Part shown: positions 47,037-56,835 of the stretch, piece after piece | Numbering within the stretch: position 1 is the first letter of the stretch | Layout of the letters: the number at the start of each line of letters is the position of its first letter | Origin: Streptosporangium amethystogenes | GTDB taxonomy: Bacteria; Actinomycetota; Actinomycetes; Streptosporangiales; Streptosporangiaceae | Length of the DNA: 64,000 nucleotides | Assembly: GCF_000721075.1 (NCBI RefSeq) | Contig: NZ_JOEQ01000020.1 | Coordinates: 1-64,000 of the forward strand | Direction of reading: 5' to 3' | Notes under the pieces: model-generated | What the model was told of the DNA's origin: nothing | The model's database searches: none | The model's input: only the letters and a program-made list of their open reading frames with translations | Program-made: the position numbers and the translations under genes

Positions 47037-48140
47037 CTAGTGGCCCAGCCAAATGCCCCTAATTCGCCCGACTTCTGACATTCTTCGCTCAGCCAGCCTA
47101 TCGGCTGCGACAGCCGGAGGGACACCGTCCTCCGCCGCGGTGGAGAAGATCTTAAGAGTCGTGTCGTAGATCTGGGTGGCCTTTGCCCGCGCCCGGTCCA
47201 TGTTGAACCCGGCGATCTCGTCCGCGACCTGGATCACACCGCCGGAGTTGACCAGGTAGTCGGGCGCGTAGAGGACTCCCCGGTCGGCGAGTTGCTTCTC
47301 CACGCCGGGATGGGCCAGCTGGTTGTTGGCCCCGCCGCAGACGATCGTGGCGCGCAGGCGGGCCACCGTCTCGTCGTCCAGCGCCCCGCCGAGGGAGCAC
47401 GGCGCGTAGACGTCGATGTCGGATCCGGTGAGCTCCAGCCGGTCGGCGACCACCTCCACCCGCGGGTGGCTCCGCAGCAGCCGCGCCACGGCCGCCTCGC
47501 TCACGTCGCAGACCACGACCTCGGCGCCGTCCTCGACCAGGTGGCCGACCAGGCGGTGGCCGACCTTGCCCACACCCTCGACACCGACGCGCCTGCCGCG
47601 CAGCGTCGGCGTGCCGTAGGTGTACTCGGCGGCGGCCCGCATGCCCTGGAAAACGCCGTACGCGGTCAGGATCGACGAGTCCCCGGCTCCGCCGTTGGCC
47701 GGCGTGCGGCCGGTCACGTAGGAGCTCTCGCGGGCCACGACGTCCATGTCCTCGCTGTAGGTGCCGACGTCGCACGCGGTGTAGTAGCGGCCCCCGAGTG
47801 ACTGGACGAACCGGCCGTAGGCGCGCAGCAGCGCCTCGCTCTTGTCCTTCGCCGGGTCGCCGATGATGACGGCCTTGCCGCCACCGAGGTCGAGTCCCGC
47901 CAGGGCGTTCTTGTAGGCCATCGCCCGTGAGAGATTGAGCACGTCCGCCAGCGCGGCCTGCTCGCTCTCGTAGGGATAGAACCTGGTGCCGCCCAGGCCT
48001 GGGCCCAGGGCCGTGTTGTGGATGGCGATGATGGCCCGCAGGCCACTGCGCTCGTCGGAGCAGAAAACGACCTGCTCGTGCCTGTTCTGGCCGGTTACCG
48101 GGCCCGCGTCCTTGTGGGACAGCCCGAAGACGTCGGTCAC
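47037..48140 (-). CDS. vdh: valine/leucine (Leu/Phe/Val) dehydrogenase
   Basis: A 367-residue NAD-dependent amino-acid dehydrogenase. The catalytic Lys lies in [13 protein letters not shown] and the Rossmann motif is [16 protein letters not shown]. The active-site region [12 protein letters not shown] and [11 protein letters not shown] are typical of the Leu/Val group. It deaminates branched-chain amino acids to 2-oxo acids, which are the substrates of the Bkd complex coded here at 25.6-29.0 kb. GTG 48140 follows GGGAG. Val versus Leu preference cannot be read. Confidence 0.9.
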   Translation of the reverse strand: MTDVFGLSHKDAGPVTGQNRHEQVVFCSDERSGLRAIIAIHNTALGPGLGGTRFYPYESEQAALADVLNLSRAMAYKNALAGLDLGGGKAVIIGDPAKDKSEALLRAYGRFVQSLGGRYYTACDVGTYSEDMDVVARESSYVTGRTPANGGAGDSSILTAYGVFQGMRAAAEYTYGTPTLRGRRVGVEGVGKVGHRLVGHLVEDGAEVVVCDVSEAAVARLLRSHPRVEVVADRLELTGSDIDVYAPCSLGGALDDETVARLRATIVCGGANNQLAHPGVEKQLADRGVLYAPDYLVNSGGVIQVADEIAGFNMDRARAKATQIYDTTLKIFSTAAEDGVPPAVAADRLAERRMSEVGRIRGIWLGH

Positions 48141-48427
48141 TGTGGTGACTCCCAGTCGTTCGTTCCCGCCGCTCCGTCGCGGCGGAGATCACCTTCAGCG
48201 TAACCACAAGCCCACAGCGGGACGACTCACGCGAAGGTCTCATCACGTTTGACCAGGGGGCCGCCGGATCCGCCCGGCGGGTGCGTCGCCTCGCCGTGGC
48301 CGCCGTGGTTCCCGCGTTCGAGACGGTCCGGCCCTCGGGGCGGAGGAGTCACCCGGCCGCCGGGACCACGGCCACGAAAGCCGGTCCGGTACGGACAGCG
48401 GCCCGTCGTTCGTGACACGATGCGGAC

Positions 48428-49285
48428 GTGCTGCCCTACGCCGCGTACCTCCGCGTCTACGAGCCACTGGTCGCGTTCACCCCTGCGGAGCGCGCCTCGT
48501 GGGCCGCCTACGCCGAGGCGGCCGACCGACCGCGCCGAGCCGGCGCCCTGCACGCCGAGCACGGCGAGGCGGTGCGGCGCCTCCTGGGGATCCCACCGAC
48601 CCCGGCACCCGCCCAGGAGAGCCCCAACGCCTATCTGAGGCGCGTGGAGGAGGTCCTGTACGTCTGCCCATGGCAGAGCAGGTTGAGGTCGTGGCTGGCC
48701 TTCTCACGCTTCCGCGGGTCGACCCCGCCCAAGCTGATGGAGCGGTTCGTCCCACCCGCCGTCGCGGCGCAGACCGCCGACGACTTCGACCGGTTCAAGC
48801 GCCGTACCGACTCGGCCGCGCTGCGCACGCACATCCGTGGCTCCACCTGGCACGTTCCGACCTCGTGGTTCGTCCCCTTCGACGGCAACGAGCGCTGGCT
48901 GGTCATCGACGGCGACGGGAGCCAGGGGGGCACGACCACCACTCGCAATCTGATCTACGTCACCTCCATGGCCCATGCCAGGCGCCGCAGCGCCCGTGCC
49001 CTGCAGATCATCAGGAGACAGGTCGGCGAGGTCTCGATCACCGCCGAGGTCGAGGACGTGGCGCGCTGGCTGGAGGAGTTCCACCCGCATTCGCTGGTCG
49101 AGCTCGACTACGGCGGCATCGTCAACCTCATGGACGACGAGACGCTCCAGGCCGACGAGTCCGTGGCGGAGCTCGCGGCGGCGCTGACAGGTCTGGAAAA
49201 AGGCGAGGAAGAACTGGCGTTCGCCATGTACCAGCGCGTCATCCTCCGCTGGCGATCAATACAACTTCTCGAATCAGCAAACTGA
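48428..49285 (+). CDS. conserved actinobacterial protein next to bldC, unknown function
   Basis: A 285-residue soluble protein with no signal or membrane helix. It is rich in charged residues and Trp (AFSRFRGSTPPKLMERF; WHVPTSWFVPFDGNERWLV; SMAHARRRSARALQIIRRQ). I recognise no catalytic motif. Similar proteins lie beside bldC in other actinomycetes, so the pairing is probably conserved. No ribosome-binding site precedes GTG 48428, so the transcript may be leaderless. Confidence 0.75.
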   Translation: MLPYAAYLRVYEPLVAFTPAERASWAAYAEAADRPRRAGALHAEHGEAVRRLLGIPPTPAPAQESPNAYLRRVEEVLYVCPWQSRLRSWLAFSRFRGSTPPKLMERFVPPAVAAQTADDFDRFKRRTDSAALRTHIRGSTWHVPTSWFVPFDGNERWLVIDGDGSQGGTTTTRNLIYVTSMAHARRRSARALQIIRRQVGEVSITAEVEDVARWLEEFHPHSLVELDYGGIVNLMDDETLQADESVAELAAALTGLEKGEEELAFAMYQRVILRWRSIQLLESAN

Positions 49286-49603
49286 CTCGCAAATCATCCC
49301 TTCGACCTGCGTAAGTAGGTCCGTCGATGACCGGGGATGCACCTACGAACTGAGTAGTTTGCCGTTTTCACTGCGATACCACGAAACGTGTCGCTAGAAT
49401 CACCGAGCGTGACAACAACACGTGCACAAGAGAGATGAGTCACTCAAAGACTCGCCAATCGCTCTACGTGGCTGTATGGTCACATCGGGTGATGCCGTAT
49501 ATGGCCCAAACTGCCGCACGCAATGGCCATAGGCGGACATCCGTGACAAGCGTCAAGTCGCAGGATCGCTGTCGCCGGTCCACATGGAGGAGAGGCCGCA
49601 CAA
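49286..49603. other. bldC leader / promoter region
   Basis: A 318-bp gap before bldC. It should hold the bldC promoter. TAGAAT (49395-49400) is a possible -10 element, far enough upstream to leave a ~200-nt 5' leader. The short open frame at 49435 overlaps bldC in another frame and has no Shine-Dalgarno. No convincing riboswitch was recognised. Confidence 0.45.
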
Positions 49604-49807
49604 ATGTCAGCTCGTACACCCGAGGCAGAGCCGCTGCTCACCCCGGCGGAGGTCGCAACCATGTTCCGCGTCGATCCCAAGACCGTGACCCGGTGGGCGA
49701 AGGCGGGCAAGTTGACGTCCATCCGCACCCTGGGTGGACACCGCCGGTACCGGGAGACCGAGGTTCGCGCGCTGCTCGCGGGGATTCCGCAGCAGCGCTC
49801 AGAGTAA
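49604..49807 (+). CDS. bldC: BldC, MerR-like developmental regulator
   Basis: A 67-residue single-domain winged-helix DNA-binding protein: EPLLTPAEVATMFRVDP, then KTVTRWAKAGKLTSIRTLGG and HRRYRETEVRALLAGI. This is essentially the Streptomyces BldC sequence. BldC binds direct repeats cooperatively and holds vegetative growth, delaying sporulation. GGAGAGG precedes the start; a hairpin follows. Confidence 0.97.
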   Translation: MSARTPEAEPLLTPAEVATMFRVDPKTVTRWAKAGKLTSIRTLGGHRRYRETEVRALLAGIPQQRSE

Positions 49808-49841
49808 GACGGGGGCCGTCACTGACCTAGGGGGATTGGTG

Positions 49842-49862
49842 CGCGCTCACCCTGTGAGCGCG
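49842..49862. terminator. terminator after bldC
   Basis: CGCGCTCAC (49842-49850) and GTGAGCGCG (49854-49862) make a perfect 9-bp stem with a 3-nt loop, 35 bp after bldC. Confidence 0.65.
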
Positions 49863-49961
49863 TAGGCCACACAGGTTTATGGGGAGCGGCGTCGCCCGCC
49901 CGGCGCCGCCCCAGCCACATGCCCGATGCCTTTATGCCCGATGGCTTTCCCGGACCCTGGA

Positions 49962-50651
49962 TCAGTTCGCCTGCTCCCGGGTCAGGTTGTCCAGCAACTC
50001 GCCGAGCTGCGGGTCGTGCTTGGACGCCACGCCGAGCAGCGCCACCATGTGGTCGACCAGCATGCGCTCCAGGGCCGGCCGCTCGATGTCGCGGTGCTCC
50101 AGCCAGTCGAGGCCCGCGGTCTCGACGGAGGCGATCCAGGAACGCAGCGTGATGCGGAGCGCGGGGCCGGGCTCCTCGACCCGCATCTGCTTCATGATCA
50201 GTATGAACAGCCGGTTCCTGACCGAGTCGACGATCTCCCCGATGTCGCCGCTGCGGTTGGCGGGACCCCCCCTGAGCAATGCGGCGAAACCCGCCGCGTG
50301 CTCCTCCACGAAGTCGAAGTATCGGGTGAGCCCGCCGGCCAGCTCGTCCAGCGGGCGGCCGTCCTCGTGGGGCTTGAGCCTTGCCTCCAACTGGGCCGCG
50401 GCGCTTTTCAGCGCGGCGACGTAGAGCTCCTGCTTGCCGCCGAAGTAGTGGTAGACCAGAGCCCGCGACGCGCCGGCCGCGGAGGCCACGTCATCGATCG
50501 ACACGTCTTCCGCGTCCCGCCTGCTGAACAGCTCCAGGGCCGCCGCCATGAGCTCCTCACGACGCCGGTCCACGCTGAGCCTGCGCCGCGCCGGCCGCGC
50601 GTCACCCGCCACAGGTTTCGCCTGTTCGGCGGCTCCGGATGTCGAACCCAC
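49962..50651 (-). CDS. TetR-family transcriptional regulator
   Basis: A TetR repressor. The helix-turn-helix is EELMAAALELFSRRDAEDVS and IDDVASAAGASRALVYHYFGGK, with a ~150-residue ligand domain. The N-terminal extension to 50765 would overlap the divergent LacI gene; I use GTG 50651, which has no clear Shine-Dalgarno, so the start is uncertain. It may be leaderless. It is divergent from a LacI regulator across a short region. Confidence 0.85.
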   Translation of the reverse strand: MGSTSGAAEQAKPVAGDARPARRRLSVDRRREELMAAALELFSRRDAEDVSIDDVASAAGASRALVYHYFGGKQELYVAALKSAAAQLEARLKPHEDGRPLDELAGGLTRYFDFVEEHAAGFAALLRGGPANRSGDIGEIVDSVRNRLFILIMKQMRVEEPGPALRITLRSWIASVETAGLDWLEHRDIERPALERMLVDHMVALLGVASKHDPQLGELLDNLTREQAN

Positions 50652-50786
50652 ACCGTGAAGACTATCGGAGTCGGTACGCACGAGGTTGAGGTCAAGATCG
50701 GAGTTCCCTACCCAGGAGGCCGTACCCCATTCGGAACTCGATCGTTTTGAGTGACAGGTGCCCATCCACCATCGCGGGGGAGAGCC

Positions 50787-51872
50787 ATGTCAGGACCGCC
50801 GGTCAACACCACCGTCACCCGAGCCCGCGGGTTCGCCGAGCCCGTCTTATCCGACGGCTGCGGACCACGCCCGAGACCCACGATCCGCAATGTGGCCGAA
50901 CGCGCCGGTGTCTCCAAATCACTGGTCTCGCTCGTCCTGCGCGGATCACCACACGTCAGCGAGCATCGCAGGCAGGCCGTGCTCCAGGCGGCCAGAGACC
51001 TCGGCTACCGGCCCAACGCGGTCGCGCGCAGCCTGGTCGAGGGCCGTACCCACCTGGTCGGGGCGCTCGTCGCCGACCTGCACAACCCGTTCTACGCCGA
51101 GTTCCTGGACGGCCTGCAGGAGAGCCTGCACGGCGACGGGCTGAGGCTCCTCATCGGCAACAGCCAGTGGGACCCCGCCTTCGAGGACGAGGCGGTCGAG
51201 GCGTTCCTCGAACTGCGCGTCGACGGGCTCGTCCTGCTCGGCATCGCGCCCACCAGCGGGACGCTCATCGAGGCCACCGGCTACACGCCCACGGTCGTGG
51301 TGGGCGAGCGCGACATCGACCTCGGCGGCGTGGACATCGTCGTCGACGACGACCAACTCGGCGCCCGCCTGGCCGTCGACCACCTCGTGGAGCTCGGCCA
51401 CCGCCGAATCGCCCACATAGAGGCCTCGGGCATCTCCTCCGGGCGCTTCCGGTGCGAGGGTTACCTGGTCGCGATGCGCAGGCACTCCCTGGCCCCGTAC
51501 ATCATGGTCGAGGAGGGGGCCTCCAGCGAGGAGGGCGGCGCGCGGGCCGCGCACAGCCTGCTCACCCGCGATCCCCGGCCCACAGCGATCTTCGCCGCCA
51601 ACGACCTGGTGGCCATGGGCGTGCTCTCCGCGGCCGCCGAACTGGGCCTGCGGGTTCCCGAGGACCTGTCGGTGGTCGGGTACGACAACATCCACCGTGC
51701 CGGGACCCAGCCGATCTCGCTGACCACCGTGGACCAGCCCCGCCGCGCCATGGGCCGTTCCGCGGCCGCGCTGCTGAACGACCGGATCGGCGACCCCGGC
51801 AAGGCCTCACGCCTGCGCCAGGTCGCGCCGCAGCTGGTCGTACGGAACAGCACGAGTTCCACCGAGCGCTGA
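50787..51872 (+). CDS. LacI/GalR-family transcriptional regulator
   Basis: A 361-residue LacI-family protein. The N-terminal HTH (TIRNVAERAGVSKSLVSLVLRGSPHVSEHRR) with the hinge helix RPNAVARSL leads to a periplasmic-binding-protein-like sensor domain ending in LSVVGYDNIHRAGT...LTTVDQPRRAMG. No sugar operon is adjacent, so its targets are unknown. ATG 50787 follows GGGGGAGAG. Confidence 0.93.
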   Translation: MSGPPVNTTVTRARGFAEPVLSDGCGPRPRPTIRNVAERAGVSKSLVSLVLRGSPHVSEHRRQAVLQAARDLGYRPNAVARSLVEGRTHLVGALVADLHNPFYAEFLDGLQESLHGDGLRLLIGNSQWDPAFEDEAVEAFLELRVDGLVLLGIAPTSGTLIEATGYTPTVVVGERDIDLGGVDIVVDDDQLGARLAVDHLVELGHRRIAHIEASGISSGRFRCEGYLVAMRRHSLAPYIMVEEGASSEEGGARAAHSLLTRDPRPTAIFAANDLVAMGVLSAAAELGLRVPEDLSVVGYDNIHRAGTQPISLTTVDQPRRAMGRSAAALLNDRIGDPGKASRLRQVAPQLVVRNSTSSTER

Positions 51873-51913
51873 AGCGCCTGCCTGGAGCGTTACAGGACGC
51901 CCAGGCAGGCTTC
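51871..51913. terminator. terminator after LacI gene
   Basis: GCCTGCCTGG (51876-51885) and CCAGGCAGGC (51901-51910) are a perfect 10-bp stem, flanked by GAAG/CTTC. It starts at the stop codon. Confidence 0.75.
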
Positions 51914-51995
51914 ATCAACTCCCCAAAATCAGGTCAACATCGCGAACGCCGGTGTGCCGCCGGTGTTGACTCTGGCCGAGACGAGGGGGGTAACA

Positions 51996-52244
51996 ATGCG
52001 TGATCCAGAACTGGTGTCATGCGCCCAGCGGGCCGCCGCCGAGCTTGAGCGGGCGTGGGCGCACTGGCGGGCCGCCCGGGGCCGCAGCGGAGATGCCGGA
52101 GCCGAGTCCGTGGCCAGTTACGTGGCCCATTCGATCGACCATCCGTGGGGACGTCCGCGCGTGGTCCTCGGACTGGACGCCGAGGACGCCAGGGAACTCG
52201 CCTCGCTCCTGCAGAAGCAGGAGGTCGGCGAGCACGCCTGGTAG
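51996..52244 (+). CDS. small conserved hypothetical protein
   Basis: An 82-residue, mainly helical soluble protein (AAAELERAWAHWRAARG; DAEDARELASLLQK). GAGGGGGG precedes ATG 51996. It has no named domain. Similar short proteins are found in related actinomycetes. Confidence 0.6.
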   Translation: MRDPELVSCAQRAAAELERAWAHWRAARGRSGDAGAESVASYVAHSIDHPWGRPRVVLGLDAEDARELASLLQKQEVGEHAW

Positions 52245-52345
52245 CCGAGGCGCACTTCGGATAACAGCCGGGTACATATCGCGACAACGACCAAGACATG
52301 TCGCCGCGCCGCGTAAGTTGGGTGGCTGACGACGTATGGGGGGCG

Positions 52346-53221
52346 ATGATCGTGACCGGCAGAGCACTCGCGGCGGCACTTGTCCTGTGCGGCCTGGGCG
52401 CCGCCTCCTGCGGCACCACCGGCGGCGCGGATCCCGGGCGAGATCGCGTCCCCGCCCCCGCGGCGGCAGCCACCGCCGCCCAGCCCACGACCGGCGAGGC
52501 GACCGGCGTGGCACCCGGTGCGGCGAGTGAGTCCGCCCCCACTCCCACCGCGGCCCGCAAGCCGTTAAGCGGCAAGATCGTGGTCATCGACCCGGGGCAC
52601 AACGGGCAGAACTACCGCCACTCCGCGGAGATCAACAAGCAGGTCGACGTGCTGACCCAGCGGAAGGCCTGCGACACCACGGGCACCGCCACCGCGAACG
52701 GCTACAGCGAGGCCGCCTTCACCTGGGACGTCTCCCAGCGCCTGGACAAGATCCTCAAGAGCCGGGGCGCGAAGGTGGTGCTGACCCGCCGGGACAACAA
52801 CGGCGTCGGACCGTGCATCACCCAGCGGGCCGCGATCGGCAACAAGGCCAAGGCGAACGCGGCGATCTCGGTTCACGCCGACGGGGCGAGCCCCGCCAAC
52901 CACGGCTTCCACGTGATCATTCCGAAGAAGATCGGCGGTCCGGTCGACCCGGTGGTCAAGGACTCCGAGGAGCTCGGCATCGATGTGCGCAACGCCCTGA
53001 AGCGCGGCACCGGCCTGTCGTACTCCACCTACATCGGCAAGGCGGCCCTGGACTACCGCAACGACCTCGGCGGGCTGAACCTCTCCACGGTTCCCAAGAT
53101 CTTCGTCGAGTGCGGCAACATGAAGAACCCGACCGAGGCGGCCAAGTTCCAGCAGGCGGCGTTCCGGCAGAGGATCGCGCTCTCCCTGGCCAACGGGCTG
53201 CAGCAGTACCTGACCCACTGA
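52346..53221 (+). CDS. N-acetylmuramoyl-L-alanine amidase (Amidase_3), lipoprotein-like
   Basis: A 291-residue cell-wall hydrolase. The signal region (~1-22) ends at a Cys in a weak lipobox (GAASC). A Pro/Ala-rich linker follows, then an Amidase_3 domain. Zinc ligands are visible: the His of DPGHNG, the Glu of GYSEAAFTWD, the His of SVHADGA; the catalytic Glu is in FVECGNMKN. It cuts the bond between muramic acid and the stem peptide. Confidence 0.93.
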   Translation: MIVTGRALAAALVLCGLGAASCGTTGGADPGRDRVPAPAAAATAAQPTTGEATGVAPGAASESAPTPTAARKPLSGKIVVIDPGHNGQNYRHSAEINKQVDVLTQRKACDTTGTATANGYSEAAFTWDVSQRLDKILKSRGAKVVLTRRDNNGVGPCITQRAAIGNKAKANAAISVHADGASPANHGFHVIIPKKIGGPVDPVVKDSEELGIDVRNALKRGTGLSYSTYIGKAALDYRNDLGGLNLSTVPKIFVECGNMKNPTEAAKFQQAAFRQRIALSLANGLQQYLTH

Positions 53222-53228
53222 GGCCCGC

Positions 53229-54758
53229 TCAGCCTCTCGCCGGACCGGCCAGGCCCAGGGACCTGAGGTTGTCCTCGGCCGGGTGGCGGCGCGCGGCCGG
53301 ACCGGCCGCGAAGGCCCGCAGGATGTTCCCGGTGGCCCTGCGGACGAAGGAGGCGGCCCGTGCCGTGACGCCGTGGCCGCAGCGGGCCCCCCGCATCGCG
53401 CACACCCAGCGCATCGTGCCCGAGGAGAACACGGCGGCGCCGCTCGGCACCGTGTAGTAGGCACTGTGCGCGACCGTGGAGCGTCCGCCGCAGTCGACCG
53501 GGGAGACGGACAGAACCTCCATCGGGCGGGGCACATCCGCGCCGACCCGGTCGGTCTCCACCCCCACCATGCCGGGGAAGGTGGTGCCGCGCCGCACCCC
53601 GGTCCCCTTGAAGATCCAGTTGCCGGGACGCCAGACCACGTAGGCGGACTCGGAGGGGAAGCAGTCGTACATCGGGCCGGTCAGTGAGCTCTCCGGCCTG
53701 CCGGTCGCGCGCCACAGGACCGTGTGGGCGTCCTCGGCGGCGTCCTTGTGGCAGACGACCAGGCGGCGGTGGCCCAGCGGCGTCGCGGCGAAGCGGATCC
53801 GCCAGTAGACGGCGTTGGCTCCGAGGAAGGCGAGGTTGGTGCCGTGGTCACGGGCCGCCTCGACGGTGCGGCGCATGCGCGCCGACCAGTACTCGTCGTG
53901 GCCCAGGGAGACCAGGCCCCTCGCCCCGTCGAGGAGGTGCGGGTCGCGGTCGAGATCCGCGCTCGTGACATAGGCGAGCGGGACACCGCTGCGCTCGGCG
54001 ACCTCGATGGCGTCGCGTTCCATGTCCAGGAAGAGCCGCGCGCCCGATGTGTCGTAGGGGCGGTCGAAGCTGACCGCGCGGGACCTGTCGGTGAAACCGC
54101 CGGGCCCCCGGTAGAGGCTGCGGCCACCCCAGTCGTTGTACGCCTGCCAGGTGGTGACCGCGTTGACGACGACCAGGCGTTCCCTGGTGGAGGTGGACCT
54201 GACGGTGAGGGGCACGTAGCGACCGCCTCCGGTCTCGGCGTCCAGCCTGATCAGGTAGGAGCCCTCCGGCCAGCCGGAGGTGTCCACCTCGGGGCCCGGC
54301 TTCCAGTGGGCGGCGGTCACCGTGCGGGTGGCGGCGTTCGTCCTGGCCGGGGCCTGCCTCATGCCGGGCAGCCCGCTCGCCCGCCAGACCTGCCTGGCCC
54401 CGGCCCCGCCGTACCAGCCCATCCGGAAGGCCCTGGCGGTGTAGCGGTCGGCGGTGGTCGAGACGTACAGCCGGAAGCTCTCTCCCGGCGGCACGCTCAC
54501 CCGGTCGGCGAAGCCCTCGATCTCGTGCTCGGCACCGCGGTGACGCACTCGCCAGTCGGGGGTTCCCGGTCTGGCGTTCTCGATCGCGGTGGCGCTCCGT
54601 ACCGCGGACGCCGACGCCGAGGGAGTGGGCGAGGGCGGCTCCGCGGGCCGCTCGACGGTGGCGCTACATCCGGCGACCAGCAGGGTCGCCATCAGGGTCA
54701 TCAGCGGTGTACGGGCCGATTGCCAGGACGTTTGGAACATGAGCAGCAGCATGTCCAC
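53229..54758 (-). CDS. N,N-dimethylformamidase beta-subunit-like lipoprotein
   Basis: A 509-residue protein. The lipobox VAGC (Cys31) predicts a lipid-anchored surface protein. It ends with a large domain like the C-terminal domain of DMF amidohydrolase large subunits (SLGHDEYWSARMRRTVE; NLAFLGANAVYWRIRF; MYDCFPSESAYVVWRPGN; GMVGVETDR). True DMFase is cytosolic and uses iron. So this is a family member with an unknown extracellular substrate. It converges on the amidase gene and is divergent from a GH20 gene. Confidence 0.83.
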   Translation of the reverse strand: MDMLLLMFQTSWQSARTPLMTLMATLLVAGCSATVERPAEPPSPTPSASASAVRSATAIENARPGTPDWRVRHRGAEHEIEGFADRVSVPPGESFRLYVSTTADRYTARAFRMGWYGGAGARQVWRASGLPGMRQAPARTNAATRTVTAAHWKPGPEVDTSGWPEGSYLIRLDAETGGGRYVPLTVRSTSTRERLVVVNAVTTWQAYNDWGGRSLYRGPGGFTDRSRAVSFDRPYDTSGARLFLDMERDAIEVAERSGVPLAYVTSADLDRDPHLLDGARGLVSLGHDEYWSARMRRTVEAARDHGTNLAFLGANAVYWRIRFAATPLGHRRLVVCHKDAAEDAHTVLWRATGRPESSLTGPMYDCFPSESAYVVWRPGNWIFKGTGVRRGTTFPGMVGVETDRVGADVPRPMEVLSVSPVDCGGRSTVAHSAYYTVPSGAAVFSSGTMRWVCAMRGARCGHGVTARAASFVRRATGNILRAFAAGPAARRHPAEDNLRSLGLAGPARG

Positions 54759-54871
54759 CTGGAAGATCCCCCACGGCTCTCCCTCGCCGGACTTGGGTGG
54801 TTCTTGGCCTCATGATCCGGGACGGCAAAGTAAAAGACTTATCCGCCGATGGGTTTGGCATGATGCGAACC

Positions 54872-56509
54872 ATGACTGACCTCCTGCCGCTTCCTGCCGC
54901 GTACACGCCTGTGGACGGCTCCCTCGGGCTCTCCCCTGGAGTCGGCGTCCGGGGCCCCGCCGAGCTGGTCGACGCGGTACGGCTCTCCCTCGCCGTACTC
55001 GACCCGCGTCCCGACGAAGCAGGCGTGATCAGGGTGGAACCCGACGCGTCGCTCGGCGCCGAGTCGTACACCCTGGACGTGACGGCCCAGGGCGTGCGGA
55101 TCGCGGCCGGAGATCGCGCCGGGGCCTTCTACGCGGGCCAGACGCTCCGGCAGCTGCTCCCCGCCGCGGCGTTCCGCACGGTGGCGGGGACGGGCTGGAG
55201 CGTCCCCCTCGGCCAGGTGCGGGACGCGCCCCGGTTCTCCTGGCGCGGGGTGCACCTGGACGTGGCCCGGCACTTCATGCCCAAGCGCGAGGTGCTCAGG
55301 ATGGTCGACCTCATGGCGGCGCACAAGCTGAACCGCCTCCACCTGCACCTGGTGGACGACCAGGGCTGGCGGGTCGAGAGCCGCAGGCACCCGCGGCTGC
55401 ACGAGGTGGGCTCGCACCGCCCGCGCACGGTCACCAGCTACTACCGGGAGGACCTGGCCTTCGACGACGTGCCGCACGGCGGCTACTACACGCTGGACGA
55501 CCTCGCCGAGATCGGCGCCTACGCGCGGGCCCGCGCCGTGACCGTCGTGCCCGAGATCGACGTGCCGGGACACGCGTCGGCGATCCTCGCCGCCTATCCC
55601 GGGCTGGACGCCCGCGCCACCGGCGGCCGGCGGCCCGAGCCCTTCCGGGTACTGGAGCGCTGGGGCATCTCCCCCGCGATCCTGTCCCCGCTGCCCGGCA
55701 CCGTCGACTTCCTGACCGACGTGTTCGACGAGATCCTGGCGGCGCTGGGCGAGACCCCGTACGTCCATATCGGCGGGGACGAATGCGTGCTCGACGGCTG
55801 GGCCGCCTCCCCGGAGATCGTCGCCTTCCAGGCGGAGCTGGGGCTGGGGAACCTCACCGATCTGCACGCCTGGTTCCTGCGCCGGCTGGCGGACGTGCTG
55901 GCGACGCGTGGCAGCCGGGCCTTGGTGTGGGACGAGGCGTTCGTCAGCGGCATGCTCAGGCCCGACACGGTCGTGATGCCCTGGCGCGGCCCCGGGGTGG
56001 CCAGGCGCGCCGCCGCGGCCGGGCACGACGTGGTACAGACACCGGTCTTCCCGCTGTACTTCGACTACGCCGAGGCCGCGTCCGAGCTGGAGCCGGTGGC
56101 GATCGGCGACACGATCACCGTCTCGGACGTCGCGGCCTTCGCCCCGGCGCCGCAGGAGTGGACGGCCGGGGAGCGGGAGCGCGTGCTCGGGGCCCAGTTC
56201 CAGCTGTGGAGCGAGCGGCTGCCCGACGGACGCGCGGTGGACTACCGGGCCTGGCCCCGGGGGTGCGCGCTGGCCGAGGTCACCTGGTCAGGCTCGGCCG
56301 GGGCCGGGTTCGACGCCCGGCTGGAGACGCATCTGGGCCGCCTCGACGCGCTCGGCGTCGAGTACCGGCCGCCGACCGGCCCGCGCCCCTGGCAGCTGGG
56401 CGGTACCGGCCATCGGCGGCACCGGCCGGGGATCGTCAGGGCGGACGAGGCCATGAGGCATCTGGAGGAGAAGACCCACGACGCCGACTCGACCCGGCCC
56501 AGCCTCTGA
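54872..56509 (+). CDS. GH20 beta-N-acetylhexosaminidase
   Basis: A 545-residue glycoside hydrolase 20. It has a GH20b-like N-terminal domain and a TIM barrel with the catalytic Asp-Glu pair in HIGGDECVLDGW, and RFSWRGVHLDVARHFMPK. Typical role: removing terminal GlcNAc/GalNAc from chitin or glycans. No signal peptide is seen, so it may be cytosolic and act on imported chitobiose. The start is uncertain: ATG 54872 is preferred (CATGAT 7 bp ahead could be a -10 of a leaderless message). Confidence 0.9.
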   Translation: MTDLLPLPAAYTPVDGSLGLSPGVGVRGPAELVDAVRLSLAVLDPRPDEAGVIRVEPDASLGAESYTLDVTAQGVRIAAGDRAGAFYAGQTLRQLLPAAAFRTVAGTGWSVPLGQVRDAPRFSWRGVHLDVARHFMPKREVLRMVDLMAAHKLNRLHLHLVDDQGWRVESRRHPRLHEVGSHRPRTVTSYYREDLAFDDVPHGGYYTLDDLAEIGAYARARAVTVVPEIDVPGHASAILAAYPGLDARATGGRRPEPFRVLERWGISPAILSPLPGTVDFLTDVFDEILAALGETPYVHIGGDECVLDGWAASPEIVAFQAELGLGNLTDLHAWFLRRLADVLATRGSRALVWDEAFVSGMLRPDTVVMPWRGPGVARRAAAAGHDVVQTPVFPLYFDYAEAASELEPVAIGDTITVSDVAAFAPAPQEWTAGERERVLGAQFQLWSERLPDGRAVDYRAWPRGCALAEVTWSGSAGAGFDARLETHLGRLDALGVEYRPPTGPRPWQLGGTGHRRHRPGIVRADEAMRHLEEKTHDADSTRPSL

Positions 56510-56512
56510 CCT

Positions 56513-56555
56513 CGGCCGGCCGGGGCGGAAGAGCACTGACCGCCCCGGCCGGCCG
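56513..56555. terminator. bidirectional terminator between GH20 and CopZ-like gene
   Basis: CGGCCGGCCGGGGCGG and CCGCCCCGGCCGGCCG form a perfect 16-bp stem with an 11-nt loop between the convergent genes. Confidence 0.85.
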
Positions 56556-56573
56556 GACAGGACCGGCAGCGGG

Positions 56574-56777
56574 TCAGTCCGCCACCTCGTAGCCGGCCTC
56601 CTTGATGGCGGCGCGGATGGCCGCGTCATCGGGAGAGTCACCGGAGACGTCGACCCTGCCGGTTTCGAGGTCGACGTCGACACCGGTGACGCCGGAGACC
56701 TCGCCGACCTCCTCCTTGACCGAGCTCACGCAGTGGCCACAGGTCATGCCGGTGACGGTGTATGTGATCACGCTCAT
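56574..56777 (-). CDS. heavy-metal-associated (CopZ-like) protein
   Basis: A 67-residue HMA domain. GMTCGHCVSSV carries the CxxC copper-binding pair and the ferredoxin-like beta-alpha-beta-beta-alpha-beta pattern is complete. It should be a cytosolic copper chaperone. No copper ATPase or CsoR gene is adjacent, so its partner lies elsewhere. Confidence 0.93.
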   Translation of the reverse strand: MSVITYTVTGMTCGHCVSSVKEEVGEVSGVTGVDVDLETGRVDVSGDSPDDAAIRAAIKEAGYEVAD

Positions 56778-56835
56778 CGTGCCTCCAATGCCCCAAGATT
56801 ACCCACCCAGGGTATATTGCCTCTCGGGGGGCGGA

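Noticed and set aside
49435..49830. 131-codon frame overlapping bldC
   Set aside because: It reads bldC in another frame and shows no protein family.
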